NCBI GenBank assembly: GCA_021018815.1
Contig: JAITYX010000052.1
Location: forward strand, 3,214,501-3,278,500
Origin: Talinum fruticosum
Lineage: Eukaryota > Streptophyta > Magnoliopsida > Caryophyllales > Talinaceae
Length of the DNA: 64,000 bases
Direction: 5' to 3'
Positions 44,703-57,114 of the stretch are shown here, in pieces (position 1 is the first letter of the stretch; every line of letters starts with the position of its first letter). The translations under genes and the position numbers were made by a program. The notes below the pieces were generated by a model. It searched no databases and was not told where the DNA came from. It saw only the letters and a program-made list of their open reading frames with translations.

Positions 44703-47108
44703 TAGGGCTGGCCAATGGGTAGAGTACCCATTGGGCCAGTAGGGTTGGACAAAGAAAAAGGTCGAAGTCAATTTTAGTAATAAAAGGCAGGGATGAAAGG
44801 GTCGATTGAAGATGGCCATTAACTGGGTCGATCACGGGCCGAAGCAATAAGGATCACTCCTCTCTCTCTCTCGCACGGCCTGTCTGTCCTCTCTCTCGCG
44901 CGCCCTGCCCCTGTCGCTGTCCATCGTGTTTTCGCTGTTCGCACTCCCTGTCTCTCTCGCACGCCGTCTCTCTCACCATCTAGCCACCGTCGCCGGTGAA
45001 CCGAAGCCTGAAGCCTTCCGCCACCGTCGCTCTCTTTGTCCATCGTGTTCTTGCTGCCATTGCTCTCTCTCTCTCGCACGCCCTGTCTCTCTCGCCGTCG
45101 CTCTTCCACCATCTTGCCCTGTCTCTCTGTATATCGTGTTCTCGCTGCCACTCCTCAGGTGCTTGCTTTGTATTTTTCGAAATTCGAGTTGTAGTTGAAC
45201 TCATTCTTGGCTGTTTTGAATTGGGTTTGTGCGTTTAGGAGTCATACTTCTTTCACTCTTGTTTTACAAGCTGCTATTAGAGTTGTAGTTGAACCCAAGT
45301 TTGTGCATGTGGGTTGGAATTTCCCTCTCTCCTGATTTTCCCCATCTGGTTTGCTCTGCCGCCGTGGTATATAATCCCTCCTCGAGTGCCCACCAACTGT
45401 CTGATGAAATGCTTCAGAAGTTCTTGTGCCTCTAGAAGACTTCGCCAAGAATAGCTCGGTTGATCTCCAAAATTAGGCTTCCAAAAATCGATCTTGGAGT
45501 AGTAAAGAAACCCAATTCAATTGTTCTTTGGTGGATGGATCAGTTAAGCATGTTCTAGGTTGGGCTTTTTGTCCCAGTGGTTGTTTCTGGATGTCTGGTT
45601 CTGAAGCTGGTTGTGTCTGACAGCAAGCAAGTTGGTCAATATAAAGCTGGCATATGTTGTGTTGGAGCTGGGGTGAAGGATGATGGTTCGCAGTTTGTAT
45701 ATGGTTAATGAACATTGATCCATGAAGGCCTCTGACAATGCATGTCAACTAGGGTTGCCATTATTCCCTACCATCAAGTCTTTGGGGATTCTCTGTTTTT
45801 CATTCTATGGGGATGTTCAAATTTGAGAACACCATTTTATTTAGCCTGACCACCAGACAATGTGTTGTAATGATTATCCTTATATGTGTTAATGCAACCA
45901 TAGGGCCGGCATTGGCACTTCTTTGTTCACCACTCTCTTTTCGTTTAGGAGTCTATTAGTGCAGAAGGGAGCCTTGTGAAGTGGAGATTTCGGTAGATGT
46001 TGAAAGGAGTTGCTGCTAAATGATTGGCTTGTTCATGTAATCATGGTCTGGACTACATTGATCTTAATCTCTACACCAGCCCACAAATGGTTTGTTGGCT
46101 AATTGGAAAGTTATCCTACTACCATGGAAAAGTAGTTATTTTTGCTTGACGAAGGAAAAGACAGTGGTTGGTGCACGAATCTTAAAAACAATAATGACAA
46201 TTGGTGAGGTCTTTGTGATTGCAGTTTATTACTAGACTGTGACGGTTAGAAGATTTCCTTGAATAATGGTCATAATGGATTTCTTTCTTATTTCTTTTTA
46301 TGGTGTGATTGTCAGGGTTTGCCAATATTCAGATTTTTTTCCTTTTTGAAAGGAGCTGTTATTCTGTTAGTATTTTGTTAAGTACAGTAATTAATATTCC
46401 TCGGTCTCTTTGTTGTTTTTGGTATCCCTTTCTCTTGTGTCCTTCTGTTTCCTATTCTTCTCTTTGTGCTCTAGAGGTCATCAAGGGCCTTCCCACAGTT
46501 AGTGGGGGCTTCTGGTGGCCACCACGGGCTACCCCACGGCCTGGGAGCACCCGCGGTGGGTATTTGGGGTTAAATAAATCGCTGCTGGCCACCAGCCTGT
46601 GGGGGTACCCGTGGTGGGTATTTTGGGTCAATTAAATCGCTGTGGGTCACCACGGCTTGCCCCACAGCCTGTGGGGGCACCCATGGTGGGTGGCAGTGGC
46701 TCACAAACTCTATCCTCTTATCTTCTACCTATCTTGTTCTTGTGGGATGTCTAAGATTACTCATAATATTATTTTCAACTAAGTTAACCGTTAACTAACA
46801 AATTTGTAAATAAACACATATATAAGCTAACTATCACATTATGAATTTTATTGTAACCAACTATTAAATTGCTGCCCAGCCTGGCACGTTAAGTAAGTGG
46901 GTGGGCCCAGCTCGGCCTGTTGCCCAGGTCTAGAATGAAGGTAAAGATGATTTCGTTCTTTTGCTTCGGCCCATGGGCAGGTCATGGGCGGGTCAGGGTC
47001 AGCTGGCCATGAGCCGGCCTAACCCATTTATTTTTCCCTAGCCTAGCCCAACCGTTTATAGTGATGGACCGGCTCTGACCCGGCCCGGCCTGGCCCGCCC
47101 CTGCCCTA
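44703..47108. mobile_element. hAT non-autonomous element with perfect 8 bp target duplication
   Basis: The left end is TAGGGCTGGCCAATGGG at 44703. The right end, read from the other strand at 47108, is TAGGGCAGGGGCGGGCC. The 8 bp GGTGCAAG flanks both sides exactly (44695-44702 and 47109-47116). GGCCCGGCC-type subterminal words fill 46900-47108. Inside are a CT-rich exon-like zone (44855-45150) followed by intron-like sequence, and a GC-rich minisatellite (46504-46692). No transposase is recognisable. Confidence 0.85.
46504..46692. repeat. GC-rich minisatellite inside the hAT element
   Basis: There are three imperfect units of about 55-75 bp built on GGCCACCACGG, CCCCACGGCCTG, GGGGGTACCCGTGGTGGGTA and, between units, TTAAATAAATCGCTG. 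The GC-rich units contrast strongly with the AT-rich surroundings and contain inverted CCACGG/CCGTGG words. Confidence 0.8.
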
Positions 47109-47399
47109 GGTGCAAGAAATACAAGGAAAGATTGCCGCTTATTTGATTCATTTTCCAAATAATATACCAAGATCTAACTTAAAATTAATTGATAATAGGT
47201 GAAGTGATTCAGAATTTTTATGTGCATGATTAGGCATCCAAAGTTTTCAATGAGGGAACAACTCCACTTTCATTTAATAAATAATCTTTTTCATGTGTCA
47301 GCTACTATTCTCTGTGAAATCCAGACAGATGATATTTATGAAGGTTATCAGCTAAAATGTTCATGGATCTAAGAGAGAGAAAATTATTTGTGAAATAAG

Positions 47400-48218
47400 A
47401 TATCTAAAGAATTTATATCTTCCTGATATTATGTTTCCCATTGAACCTGTGGTTAATGACACCAACGCAAGCAATATTGTAAGAAACTTGGGTTTAAAAT
47501 TATGAAATTATATCCCCTATTAACCACACAGGAGGAATATGGGACCTTTGGAATACAAATAATGTTATAGTATGTACCCTAGCAAAGGAGAATAGAGTTA
47601 TACATCTATATGCAAAAGACAAAGAGATAAATAATGAATCAATTATATCGGGGTCTATGGACAAGCTAAAGAATGTGATAAGTCAACATTTTGGAATAAG
47701 CTTTCATTACTGAGTGTCATCTTTGACCTCCCTTGGTGTATTATTTGGAGATTCTAACGAGCTTGCAAGCCCTGACAAAATAAAAAGGAGGCACCACGCT
47801 CAGCATAGAAAAGACACAATGGCTGAATATATTCATCAAATCCATTGATGGTGTTAGTCTACCTCTATGGATAGAACCTTCACTTGGAAAAATTGTAGTA
47901 GAGGTAACCTCATTTATTAATAGCTTGATAGAGCTATTGCCAGAAAAGAGACTAGAAAAGTAATTGTCCGGAAATTGAGATTAGTCATAGACCTTTTTCA
48001 TTCTCGAACCATTGCTACATCCTTCTCAACACTAACCTAAGAACGACTACTCTACATAAACATAGTTTTAGATTTCAACCTCACTGGATAAATTTTCAAA
48101 AGGTGAATGGTATTATCCTTAATATTTGGAAAAATATGTTAGGGCGCAACATTTTTCCGCATCATTTTCAAGTTAAAGAGAATGAAAGGTAAACTTAAAG
48201 AATGAAACAAAATGACGA
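47400..48218 (+). pseudogene. Old LINE ORF2, endonuclease part
   Basis: Shifting frames give NHTGGIWDLWNTNNVIVCTL, AKENRVIHLYAKD, IYGQAKECDKSTFWNKLSLL and DLPWCIIW, the order of LINE endonuclease motifs. The GDFN motif is degraded to GDSN. Near 48060 HSFRFQPHWINFQKVNGII is the usual post-endonuclease segment. There are many stops, so it is inactive. Confidence 0.65.
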
Positions 48219-48227
48219 ATAATAATT

Positions 48228-48450
48228 GGGTTATTGGATTAAAATAAATCATAATTTGGGTTATTGGACATTTATATACCATAGTTTAAAGTTGGATACC
48301 CGTACACTATACTTTGAGGGTATTTAATATGTCTAAATCACCACCGAGTTTACTGGTGGTGGATTCGGTTTGGTGATGATGTGTCAGGCTGAGGAAACTG
48401 AAATTACTATTTTTCCCTGTTCATTAAACCACCACCTCATTTACTTCTTT
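48228..48450. repeat. MULE left terminal inverted repeat
   Basis: It matches the complement of 57115-57330 over most of its length, with scattered substitutions and small indels. Confidence 0.85.
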
Positions 48451-48854
48451 ACTCTCTTTCTCTCTCTCCTCAATCAAAAAAATTAACTCTCTCCTCTCAT
48501 TCAAAAAAATTAACTTTCTTTCCTCCTTCCAAGTAACTCCCTCACTAAGTTTCCATCTAAAAATTGATCTTTCTCGAAATCACACTCAGTAACTCCCTAT
48601 GACATACCAATCGCACTTGCTTTGGACGGAAATCTTTATAATAAGCAAACGTCGTGGATTATATGGACGGAAATCTCGAAGAGTGGTGAAGATCGAAAGC
48701 TGGCCGTGTCTTTGGAGGAAAATCAACTCGCAAAGATTTGACATCTTTGGTCAAAATAGGTACGAATCTCGTTTCTTAAGCTAGTTATTGCATGAATTTA
48801 GGTTTAATTGGTAGCATGTAGGTTTAAGTTTGGTTAAATCCATTTTTGATGTTT

Positions 48855-49246
48855 TGAATTAGTATTGACAATGAGAGTGGATGAGATTGTGCTTTACTCT
48901 TGCATCACGGGGGTAGATTTGTGAAAAAGAAAAACTTGAAGTATGAAGATGATAATTGTAGGAGCATTGAGCCTGTTGATATAGACAAATTCTCTTTTTT
49001 GAGTTGAAAGGTTATGCTAAAGATGTTGGATATAATGGAGTTGTTGAATTTTACTATTTGAAACCTGGTACAACAACGGAGTATGGGTTGAGAAGGGTAT
49101 TTAGTGATGAAAAAGCAAATGAGATGATTAAAAACATAATGGGTTATCATGAGGTTCATGTGTATATGTTGCATGCAGTAGACGAACCTGAACTGCTGCC
49201 TGATACTTTGCCTTGTCCAAACTCACTTAAACAAGTATCAAAATAA
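48855..49246 (+). pseudogene. MULE transposase, N-terminal PB1-like segment
   Basis: From about 48898 the frame reads LHHGGRFVKKKNLKYEDDN, CRSIEPVDIDKFSFFELKGY and VVEFYYLKPGTTTEYGLRRV to a stop at 49246. This is the 'HGGxF' opening and PB1-like domain found at the start of many plant MULE proteins. The true start codon is not clear: an ATG at 48872 is out of frame, so one base may be missing. After 49246 a repeat-like acidic/Pro-rich linker begins and is then interrupted by the solo LTR at 49424. Confidence 0.6.
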
Positions 49247-49423
49247 GAGTAAGACATACCAATCCCAAGACTTGAATCCAGCTTTAAGACCAGAAGCCAA
49301 CATTTAAAAGTCACAACCCTCAATCCTAAACCCAAAAGCCCAATCCCAAGTCCAATTCTTAAATCCAAATCCCTAACCCCTACATCCAAGGATATAGACC
49401 CCATGACCAAAAGCCCAACTTAG

Positions 49424-52400
49424 TGTTAGCAAGAATTTAAGTCTTAAAATTTATAACCGCAAGTGTACGGCGTAGTTGTAGTTAGCCGGTAAGCACGGGT
49501 CGTGTCCATAGGGAGTTGTGTTTCAAATACCGAAGTTACCTTAAACTTTCTGTCTAGGCGAAGCAACACGGATGAGATATATATGATGATTAAACTAACT
49601 TAGAAAGCAATAAAAATATACCTGGGTTGTGATTTTACCACTTAATAAATTAATTAATTAAACCAAGCCTAAACCTACCCAAGTTTATACAAGTATTTAT
49701 GAGTGATCGGTTGCACCATCAAAACTTACTCAAGTCACACTTTCAAGGGTCATGAGTTAGTCTAAGTATTCTAACCACATACTTTTGTGGGGTTAGCCCA
49801 ACTAGACTATAAAAATAGCAACCTTGGACCTAGTTAGGATTCAAGCTATTTTCATGCCAAAACCCTAACTATTCTTTATACCCACACTAGCAAATTAACT
49901 CTACCTTTAAATGACAGACCAACTGCCTAAAAATCAATATGAAAAGACCCTTTCGGGCATCTCATCAAACATGTGACAGAAAAGAGAAATAATCCCAAAA
50001 TACTAGCATAAACTAAGTAAATTAAGGTTCATACAAAATTAATTAGCCATCAAGGAGGCTAATCACAACCAAAGCGACTCAAACTAACAACTAATTAACA
50101 TGAAACACGATTAATCTAACAACTAAATTAATAAAGATCGACTCAAACAACGGCATAAACTAACAAATTAAACATAAACATAAAATTAAACAATTAATAT
50201 AACTACTACTAACATCAAAATATAATAAAAATTAAACCTTTAAACTGAACTAAACAAACTAAAGAGAAACGAAACACAAAAGGGAAGAAGTTACCAGGAA
50301 TGAATCGAATTAAACCGAAAACTATCAGGAACTAAATTATTGAAACTAAGGTATGAATTAAATCTAAATTTACAAGAGAAAAACTAATTAAATAAAATTA
50401 ACCTAAAACTAAACTAATGCTACTGCGGAAGACCCGTCCCACACCGCCACCCCCTCTTTATATATATATTCACCCCATCGCTTTGCAGAAAATTTGTAGC
50501 CCGAGAAGATATAATGCTGATGTCGTCATTGTTAGGAAGAATTTAAGTCTTAAAATTGTAACCGCAAGTGCATGGCATAGTTGTAGTTAGCCGGCAAGCA
50601 CGGGTCATATCCACAGAGAGTTTTGTTTGAAATATCAAAACTTAACTTAAACTTTCTGTCTAAGCGAATCAACACGAGATGAGATATATATGGTGATTAA
50701 ACTAACCTAGAAAGCAAATAAAAATATGCTCGGGTTGTGATTTTACCACTTAATAAACTAACTAATCAAGACAAGGCTAAACCTAACCAAGTCTATGCAA
50801 GTATTTAGGAATGGTCGGTTGCACCATCAAAGGCCACTCAAGCCACACTTTCGAGGGTCATGAGCTAATCTAATTGTTTTAACCACCTACTTTCGTAGGG
50901 TTAGCCCAATTAGACTACAAGAGTAGCAACCTATAGACCTAGCTAGGATTCGCGCTATTTTCATGCCAAAATCCCGACTATCCTCTTTACCCACGCTAGT
51001 AAATTGGCTCCACCTTTCGGTGATAGGCCAATCACCCAAAAATCAAGATGAAAATCCCTTTCGGGCATTTCATCAAACACGTGGTGGGCATGAGAAACAA
51101 TCCCAAATAACAAGCATAAACTAGTTAGGTTAAGGCATAAACAAGATTAATTAGACATTAGGAAGAAAAATCACAACCAAAGCAATCAACTTTAACAACT
51201 AATTGACATAAAAATATGAAACAAAAATAAAAACTACACTAAAGAATAAACTAACACAAACCGACTTGAACAAGAACATAAACTAGATAATTACACTCAG
51301 GCATGAAAACAAGTAATAAATCTAACTATAATTAACATCTACACTAATAAAAATTGAATCTTGAAACTAAATTAAACAATCAAAGTATTAAACTAGAAGT
51401 AAAGAAGAAGAGAGAAAGAGAAAACTTATGCTTGAATTGAAATTGAAGGCTTGAATCCCAAAATCTTGTACAAATCTCTACACTAATCTCCCCTTAATGG
51501 GGTTTTATTTTACCTAAGTAAGAACCCTAAGAGGTCCCTAAAATCCTTAAAAATCGAGCCCCCTTGAATTAGAGTCAAAATTGTCCTTTTATAACCTATA
51601 AAAATCGAGAAAAATTGAAGCCGGGAAGTTGCACGGTCGTGCGGTGTTACGCACGGGCACTTGTGCAGGTTTTGAAAGCTTCTGGTCGGTTTGCACATCT
51701 GTGCGACTTCTGCACTCGCCCCTGTGCGGCTTCGCACACCTGTGTAGAAGTTGCACCGCCCTGTACACACCATTATCTTGCTCGTTTTGCTTCCTTTTTA
51801 TTCAAACTTTTTTCTATTGTCTCGATTTGATTTATACCTACAAAAGTAAGAAAAACAAATAAAAATTCTAAAATTAAATTATTTTACAAGTCAAAAACTA
51901 AGTAAATAAGGGAATAAATGACGTAAGATATGATACTCGATGACATTATCATGATGTCGTGATGACATCGGTGCCTAAAATTTGTCAAATTTCTGTCCCT
52001 TGATTTCCTAATTGACCTTGATTTCCTTTTCATGTATAATTATCAGCTCCACCGCCAAACTAATCAAAGCCCACTTAGATTAATGTAAAAATTAATCTTT
52101 CTGAATTTTTGCTTGGCCCACATATCCTTGATTGGAAAGATAATAACAATGGGAATATTGGGGTACTTGTATTAGTGCTAGTAGGCTTGACATGTGGATT
52201 AAAATGACCATAAGCAACTTGGGCTGGGCTTTGTATTTTTGCATTTGATGGACTCGATTTGTTCAACTTTGCCTGTCAATCTGTATTTTCGCCTTATTTC
52301 GAACTCAAATTATGGAATCCGTTCATCTAAACTTATTACCTACAAAATCAAATAAAATAAGTAAACATTCTAAAAATTGTATTATTTTACGAGACAAAAA

Positions 52401-52444
52401 CTAGATAAATAAGGGTAAAAATGACGTAATATTTGGATCGAACA
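49424..52444 (+). mobile_element. Solo LTR R1 inside the MULE (interrupted by R2)
   Basis: It starts TGTTAGCAAGAATTTAAG and ends TTGGATCGAACA. It is flanked by the exact 5 bp CTTAG (49419-49423 and 52445-52449). Head (49424-50529) and tail (51946-52444) are separated by a second copy, R2. Alone R1 would be about 1.6 kb. TG...CA ends, a 5 bp duplication and no coding region fit a solo LTR of an unclassified family. Confidence 0.75.
50530..51945 (+). mobile_element. Solo LTR R2 nested in R1
   Basis: It starts TGTTAGGAAGAATTTAAG and follows R1 phrase by phrase: ACCGCAAGTG, GTTGTAGTTAGCCGG, AAGCACGGGTC, GATTTTACCACTTAATAA, CGGTTGCACCATCAAA and the CTTTCGGGCAT block. It ends near CTCGATGACA with the same A-rich tail as R1. 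A dyad array lies at 51627-51772. No clear target duplication was found, so the right limit is approximate. Confidence 0.7.
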
Positions 52445-52449
52445 CTTAG

Positions 52450-55275
52450 TCATCCCAACCAAAAAGCCCAATAACTAGTTCCAAATGTGTTGTAATTTCT
52501 AAAGAAAATAGTCCAAAGGCTAAAAGTCCAAACCCAAATGCCAAAGTATAGAGCCCTAACATAAAAATACAAACTCGGTCATCCCAGCCTAGAAGCCCAA
52601 TAACTAGGTCCCAAAGTGCCCTTAATTCTAAAGCAAATAGTCCAAACCCAAAGCAATGGAAAAGTATTAAGGATGATTTTGAGGATGTAAATGATGAGGA
52701 CAAGGATGTTAAGTATGACTAGGAGGACCCAAAGGCTGAATCACATATACCCTATAATTTACTTGTGGGTGATGATAATGAAATTTACACATCGGCTAAT
52801 AGTGATTATGAACCTGATGATGAAGACTACAATGAGGATGATTTTGAGGATCTAAATGATGAGGATGAGGATATTGTGGGCAGTGGTTCAGCTGAGGCAA
52901 CAACATATAAGTAGCAAGTTGTGGGAAGTGTCTCAAGTGAGGTAGGAACAAGTAAACAAGAAGGGAAAAAGGTCATTGGGGATACTGATCATGGTGAAAT
53001 AGGTTCAAATGATACGGAGGATGAAGATGTTGATACTATTGATGATGAGTGGATTGTTGCTAAGAATAAGAGGGTGGAGTTCAAGAAACAAAGAAGTCAA
53101 ACAACGAGTACATACCGAGTGTCACAAGCAACAATGTTGTCCAAAATGAACAGGCTGCAAGAGGCAATGAATGGCACAATGAGTATGAAGAGTCCGGGGA
53201 TAGAATTGACTCTCTTTATTCAAGTGATGAAGAAGACAATAGCCTAATGAGTAGAAGAAATAGAACCCCAAGAGTTGATGACGACGCTGATTTCAAGAAA
53301 TTCATATGGCAAGTAGACATAACATTTCCTACAGTTGAGATGTTCAAAAATGTTGTGAGAAAGTATGCCTTAGCACGAGATTTCAACTTGAAGTACAAAA
53401 TTTCAGATCCAACAAGAAAAAGGTATGGAGCGAGTTTGCAAGAAGGGATTCAAGTTCAGTGTGTATGCTTCTTGGGATAGGAGAAGATCAACATATGTTA
53501 TGAAATCAGTCATAACACTCATAGATGCACAAGGGACATGTAGAAGAACACATAACTTAAACCTTCTTGGGTAACTTCTCATTATATTATGACCTTCAAG
53601 GAAAAACCTCATTGGTAAGCTAAGGAAATACAAAAATAGGTGAAAAATGATTTTCTCCTTTGCATTTCAAAGTGGGTTTCCCACAAGATTAGAGCTGTAG
53701 CTGCAAAGATACTTCATGGTTGAATAAGGAAACACTACAACAAGTTGGAAAGGTACATTGAGGAGCTGAGAAAAAGCAACAAGAAAATCTCAATATTATT
53801 GCAAACTAGTCCAGGTAGAGAAATATCAGTTTGTTGTTTGTTTGTTTTGATGGGATTAGGAGAGGAATTTTAAGAGGTTGTAGACATGTCTTGTGCATTG
53901 ATGTTGCTTTCTTGAAGACTTTCTTGGGGGTTCTTTACTATCTCTGTAGGGATTAATGGGAATAACCAAATGTTTCCCCTTTCCTAGGCTGCATTGCAGA
54001 AGGGGAAATAATGAGAGTTGGGGTGGTTCCTAAGCAATGTCAACAACTGCATTGGTAAGAAAAATGGAGATGGTTGGACAATCATATCCGATAGACATAA
54101 GGTATGAATGAACATTTTCTTAACTCGACTAATTTTTGACTGAATTTTTTCAAAATGACTTGACAAATTATTCGACTGATTTTTTTGACTAATTTATTTA
54201 GTCTTGCGTAGGCAATAGCCCATGTTGTTTCTGCTATCCTTCCACACAGTGAACATAGGAGTTATGCTAGGCAAATTTATGCCAGCTGGAAGAAAGTTCA
54301 CAAAGGGGAGGAGTTCAAGTTACTATTTTAGAATGTAGCCTTGACTTATAATGAAACTAATTTCAAGGTTACATTAGAGGAGATGAGGTTGGCATCAACA
54401 AAGGCTGTAGAAGATTTTACGAAAGAAGATCCATCCAAGTTCTGTAAGGCTTACATCAACAAAGCAACCAAATGTGACACTCTTGTAAACAATATAGCAG
54501 AAACTTTTAATGCCTATATTGTTCATGCAAGGCCAAGCATTTGATTTACATGATTGAAGATGTTAGAGTTGCTTTGATGAAAAGGAGGGTTCTTAAAAGA
54601 GCAAAGATGGAGAATGAAGAACATGATGTATGCCCTAGAATCAAACAAAAGCTTGACTAAGAAAAAAAACAGTCAAGGGATTGCCACCCACTGCATTCGA
54701 GCAACAGAATATTTGAATTCGTCATAATTTAGACAGTGTTCATGTGGACATGAACACAGTTTCGTGTACTTGTATAAGATGGGATTTGAGAGGAATACTT
54801 TGCTGCCATGCCATAACTTGCTGCACCTGGCTGAAGATGGATGCGAGAGGAGTTTGTTAACCCTTATTTTAAGAGGGATATGTACTTGAAAGTTTATGAA
54901 GGTGTTATTCTTCCAACGGGATAAACATTAGCTCCAAAAGAAATGGCCCTAGATTCCCCGATGTGAAGCCAATTTTAAAAAAGAAAAGAATAAGATATCC
55001 ATATAAAGATCCCAAAAGGCACTGGGAAATTAACCAGACATGGGAGGCAAATGATATCCACGACTTGTCACACGGTTAGCCGCAATAAAAGGAGTTGCCC
55101 CGACAAAACCTCTGCATCTTCAGCCCCACCACCAGCAAAGAGAGATAGAGGGAGACCTAGGAGGCAACCCCTTCAGCCCACATATGAGGTATTTTTAGCA
55201 GGTCCTCACGGAGGCGGAGGTCGCGGAGGAAGGAGAGGTAGAGGTAGAAGCAATAGCAGGAGGACGCTTATTTAG
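52450..55275 (+). pseudogene. MULE transposase (mudrA-type), main part, broken
   Basis: The order is as expected for MULE transposases. An acidic linker (52760-53060, many DE runs). A MuDR-type DNA-binding region at 53247-53480 (FIWQVDITFPTVEMFKNVV, RKYALARDFNLKYK). The catalytic MULE domain from about 53850 (FDGIRRGILRGCRHVLCIDV, AFLKTFLGG, with the first Asp). A helical part at 54200-54540 (YASWKKVHKGEEF, AVEDFTKEDPSKFC). A SWIM zinc motif at about 54735-54820 (VSCTCIRWDLRGILCCHAI, all ligands present). A basic Gly-Arg-rich tail to 55275. Numerous stops and frame changes make it inactive. Confidence 0.8.
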
Positions 55276-56301
55276 CTAGGCACATTTGAGGTATTGTAAG
55301 CACTTTTCAGTATTTTTTGCTCTTTTCCCCCAACCAACTCATTGCATTATTGCACTTAAATATTATTGTACAGGATGGGAGCCAGCTTGTGATGTACCCA
55401 GTCAGGTTTCAATTGCCATTAGCTCACAACCCCCATTCATCCTTTGAAGATTCCGTAGTGTTACCTACTTTTTGTGGCATTGGACTTTGTGGTTTTGGAC
55501 AGTGAAGCATATGAGCAGATAATATTATTGTATTTTTTATTGTCTTCTATGCTAGTTGGAAAGACAAGCAAGCATGTGATGAAAGTTCAAACATTGTTGT
55601 CTTTTTCTTTAATTTGTATGTGATGATATGTATTGGACTTTTTTTGTGTTGAACACATTAACTAATAATTAGTAGGGATGTAATTTTTGTAAACTCAATG
55701 TCAGACAAGTTCAAATTATTGTACTCATAGTGCACTTATTTCTATTGGAAGCTCATGTAAGGAAAGTTCAAACACAATGTTTAAGCCTCTCAAATTTGTG
55801 TATTTGTAGTACATTCAGCTCACATATTTATATTTGCAAAGAAAAGGTTGCATTAAATATGTGCATATATAGTGATTTGTAAAAAAAAATCATCTTTAAA
55901 TTTGCAAAAAAAAAAAAAAAAAACATCTTCATATTTACAAAAAAGTTAAAGAACAAACACAATGTGTGTATATATAGTTCTATTCTAATTAGTCCAATTA
56001 TTGAGCTCTATATCCATACATCTTTACAGTTTAAGCATCCAAATTAGTCCTTTTTGACATTGTGTATATATATAGTGCAATTATTTTATTGTGTATATAT
56101 AGTGCAATTACATCTTTTAATTTCTAATTAGCATCCAAATTACTCCTTTTTGACGTTACATTTAAAAACATATTCCAATTACTTAGATCCTTCCAATTAC
56201 ATTTGGATCCTTCCAAATACAGAAATCATAAATCAAAATAATTGCCCTCAAATACCACTATCTACCACCTTTCATCACTCAACCACCAAATTGACTCCTT
56301 T
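55276..56301. other. MULE interior between the two genes, nothing recognised
   Basis: This AT-rich sequence, with a poly-A run near 55905 and TGTGTATATATAG repeats near 55970-56105, should hold the 3' ends of the two convergent MULE genes. There is no further ORF of note. Confidence 0.45.
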
Positions 56302-56941
56302 TTAGTAAGCAACCCTTCCCATAAAAAATGCAAGCATAAAAATAACCAAATAAAAGCAGAATCTTACAAGTCTTGAACCATTCGTTTCCATCTCCTTCTT
56401 CAATTCTTTAATCTTTTCCTCAACTTTTACCCTTTTAATCTTCTCTTTTGAAACTTTGTTTCTCCAATATAGGATTTCTTCCTTCAACCTCCTCAACTCT
56501 TCATCATCAACTTTGCTACTTCCATCTTTGCCACCATTAATGTTGCTTGCTAAGTGCATTTTATCTACTTCATTAACCAACTCCTCAATCCTATCTTGTA
56601 ATAGCTTCTTTTTCTCAATCAAACTAATTTCCTCTTCATCATCCCACATAAAAAAACTTACAGTCTTCTCCCATCTTTCAAATCAAAACAACATTATATT
56701 CAACATCCATTTTTTCAAATTTATATATCAAAACCCTAGTTTCAAATTACACTTACCTTGCATAAGGCACAACCATAAAACTTCCTCCATTCATTTGGAT
56801 GTTTTTACAAATTTGGTGAGTTGTAGGTATGTCATGGAAGCATTTTATTCCTTTCCTTCCAATCTGGTTTATTTTGGTAAGGAAGTCTTCTAGTGATGTG
56901 TCAATTGCCTTAGCTTCTCCACCCATATTCGACTTCTGCAT
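56302..56941 (-). CDS. MULE-borne GRF-zinc-finger-like, coiled-coil, membrane-tailed protein
   Basis: Two minus-strand exons, 56941-56757 and 56674-56302, join in phase across an 82 bp GT-AG intron to give 185 residues without a stop. An upstream in-frame ATG at 57070 would add 43 residues that look like leader translation, so the later start (MQKSNMGGEAKAID) is preferred. Residues 33-72 follow the layout of plant GRF-type fingers (KCFHDIPTTHQICKNIQMNG, then FMVVPYA, then SFFMWDDEEE). The expected CxCG, CP and C-F-F cysteines are largely replaced, so zinc binding is doubtful. A charged helix with Lys/Glu heptads follows (EEISLIEKKKLLQDRIEELV; ELRRLKEEILYWRNKVSKEK), then one C-terminal hydrophobic segment (VRFCFYLVIFMLAFFMG). 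Such companion genes are common in plant MULEs, but their role is unknown. Confidence 0.6.
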
Positions 56942-57114
56942 CTTTTTTTCAGCTACCCTAATTTCGACCACAAAACTCAAACGAGATGGTAAATTTGTGG
57001 GATGAGCAAGAGTAATTGGAATGAGGAGGAGGAAATTAAGAGACAAAGCATAAAATAGGGAGAGAGCCACAATTAATAAGAGGATGAGGGGGAGAGAGAG
57101 AGAGAGAGAAAAGA

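Noticed and set aside
44819..45238. Arg/Glu-rich minus-strand frames and + strand Ser/Leu-rich frames
   Set aside because: They are low-complexity products of the CT-rich zone in the hAT element, with no family resemblance.
45473..45748. Minus-strand 91-residue frame
   Set aside because: No motif, inside non-coding hAT interior, and overlapped by another frame on the same strand.
49156..49410. Minus-strand Gly/Leu-rich frame
   Set aside because: It is a shadow of the Pro/Lys-rich linker of the MULE transposase on the + strand.
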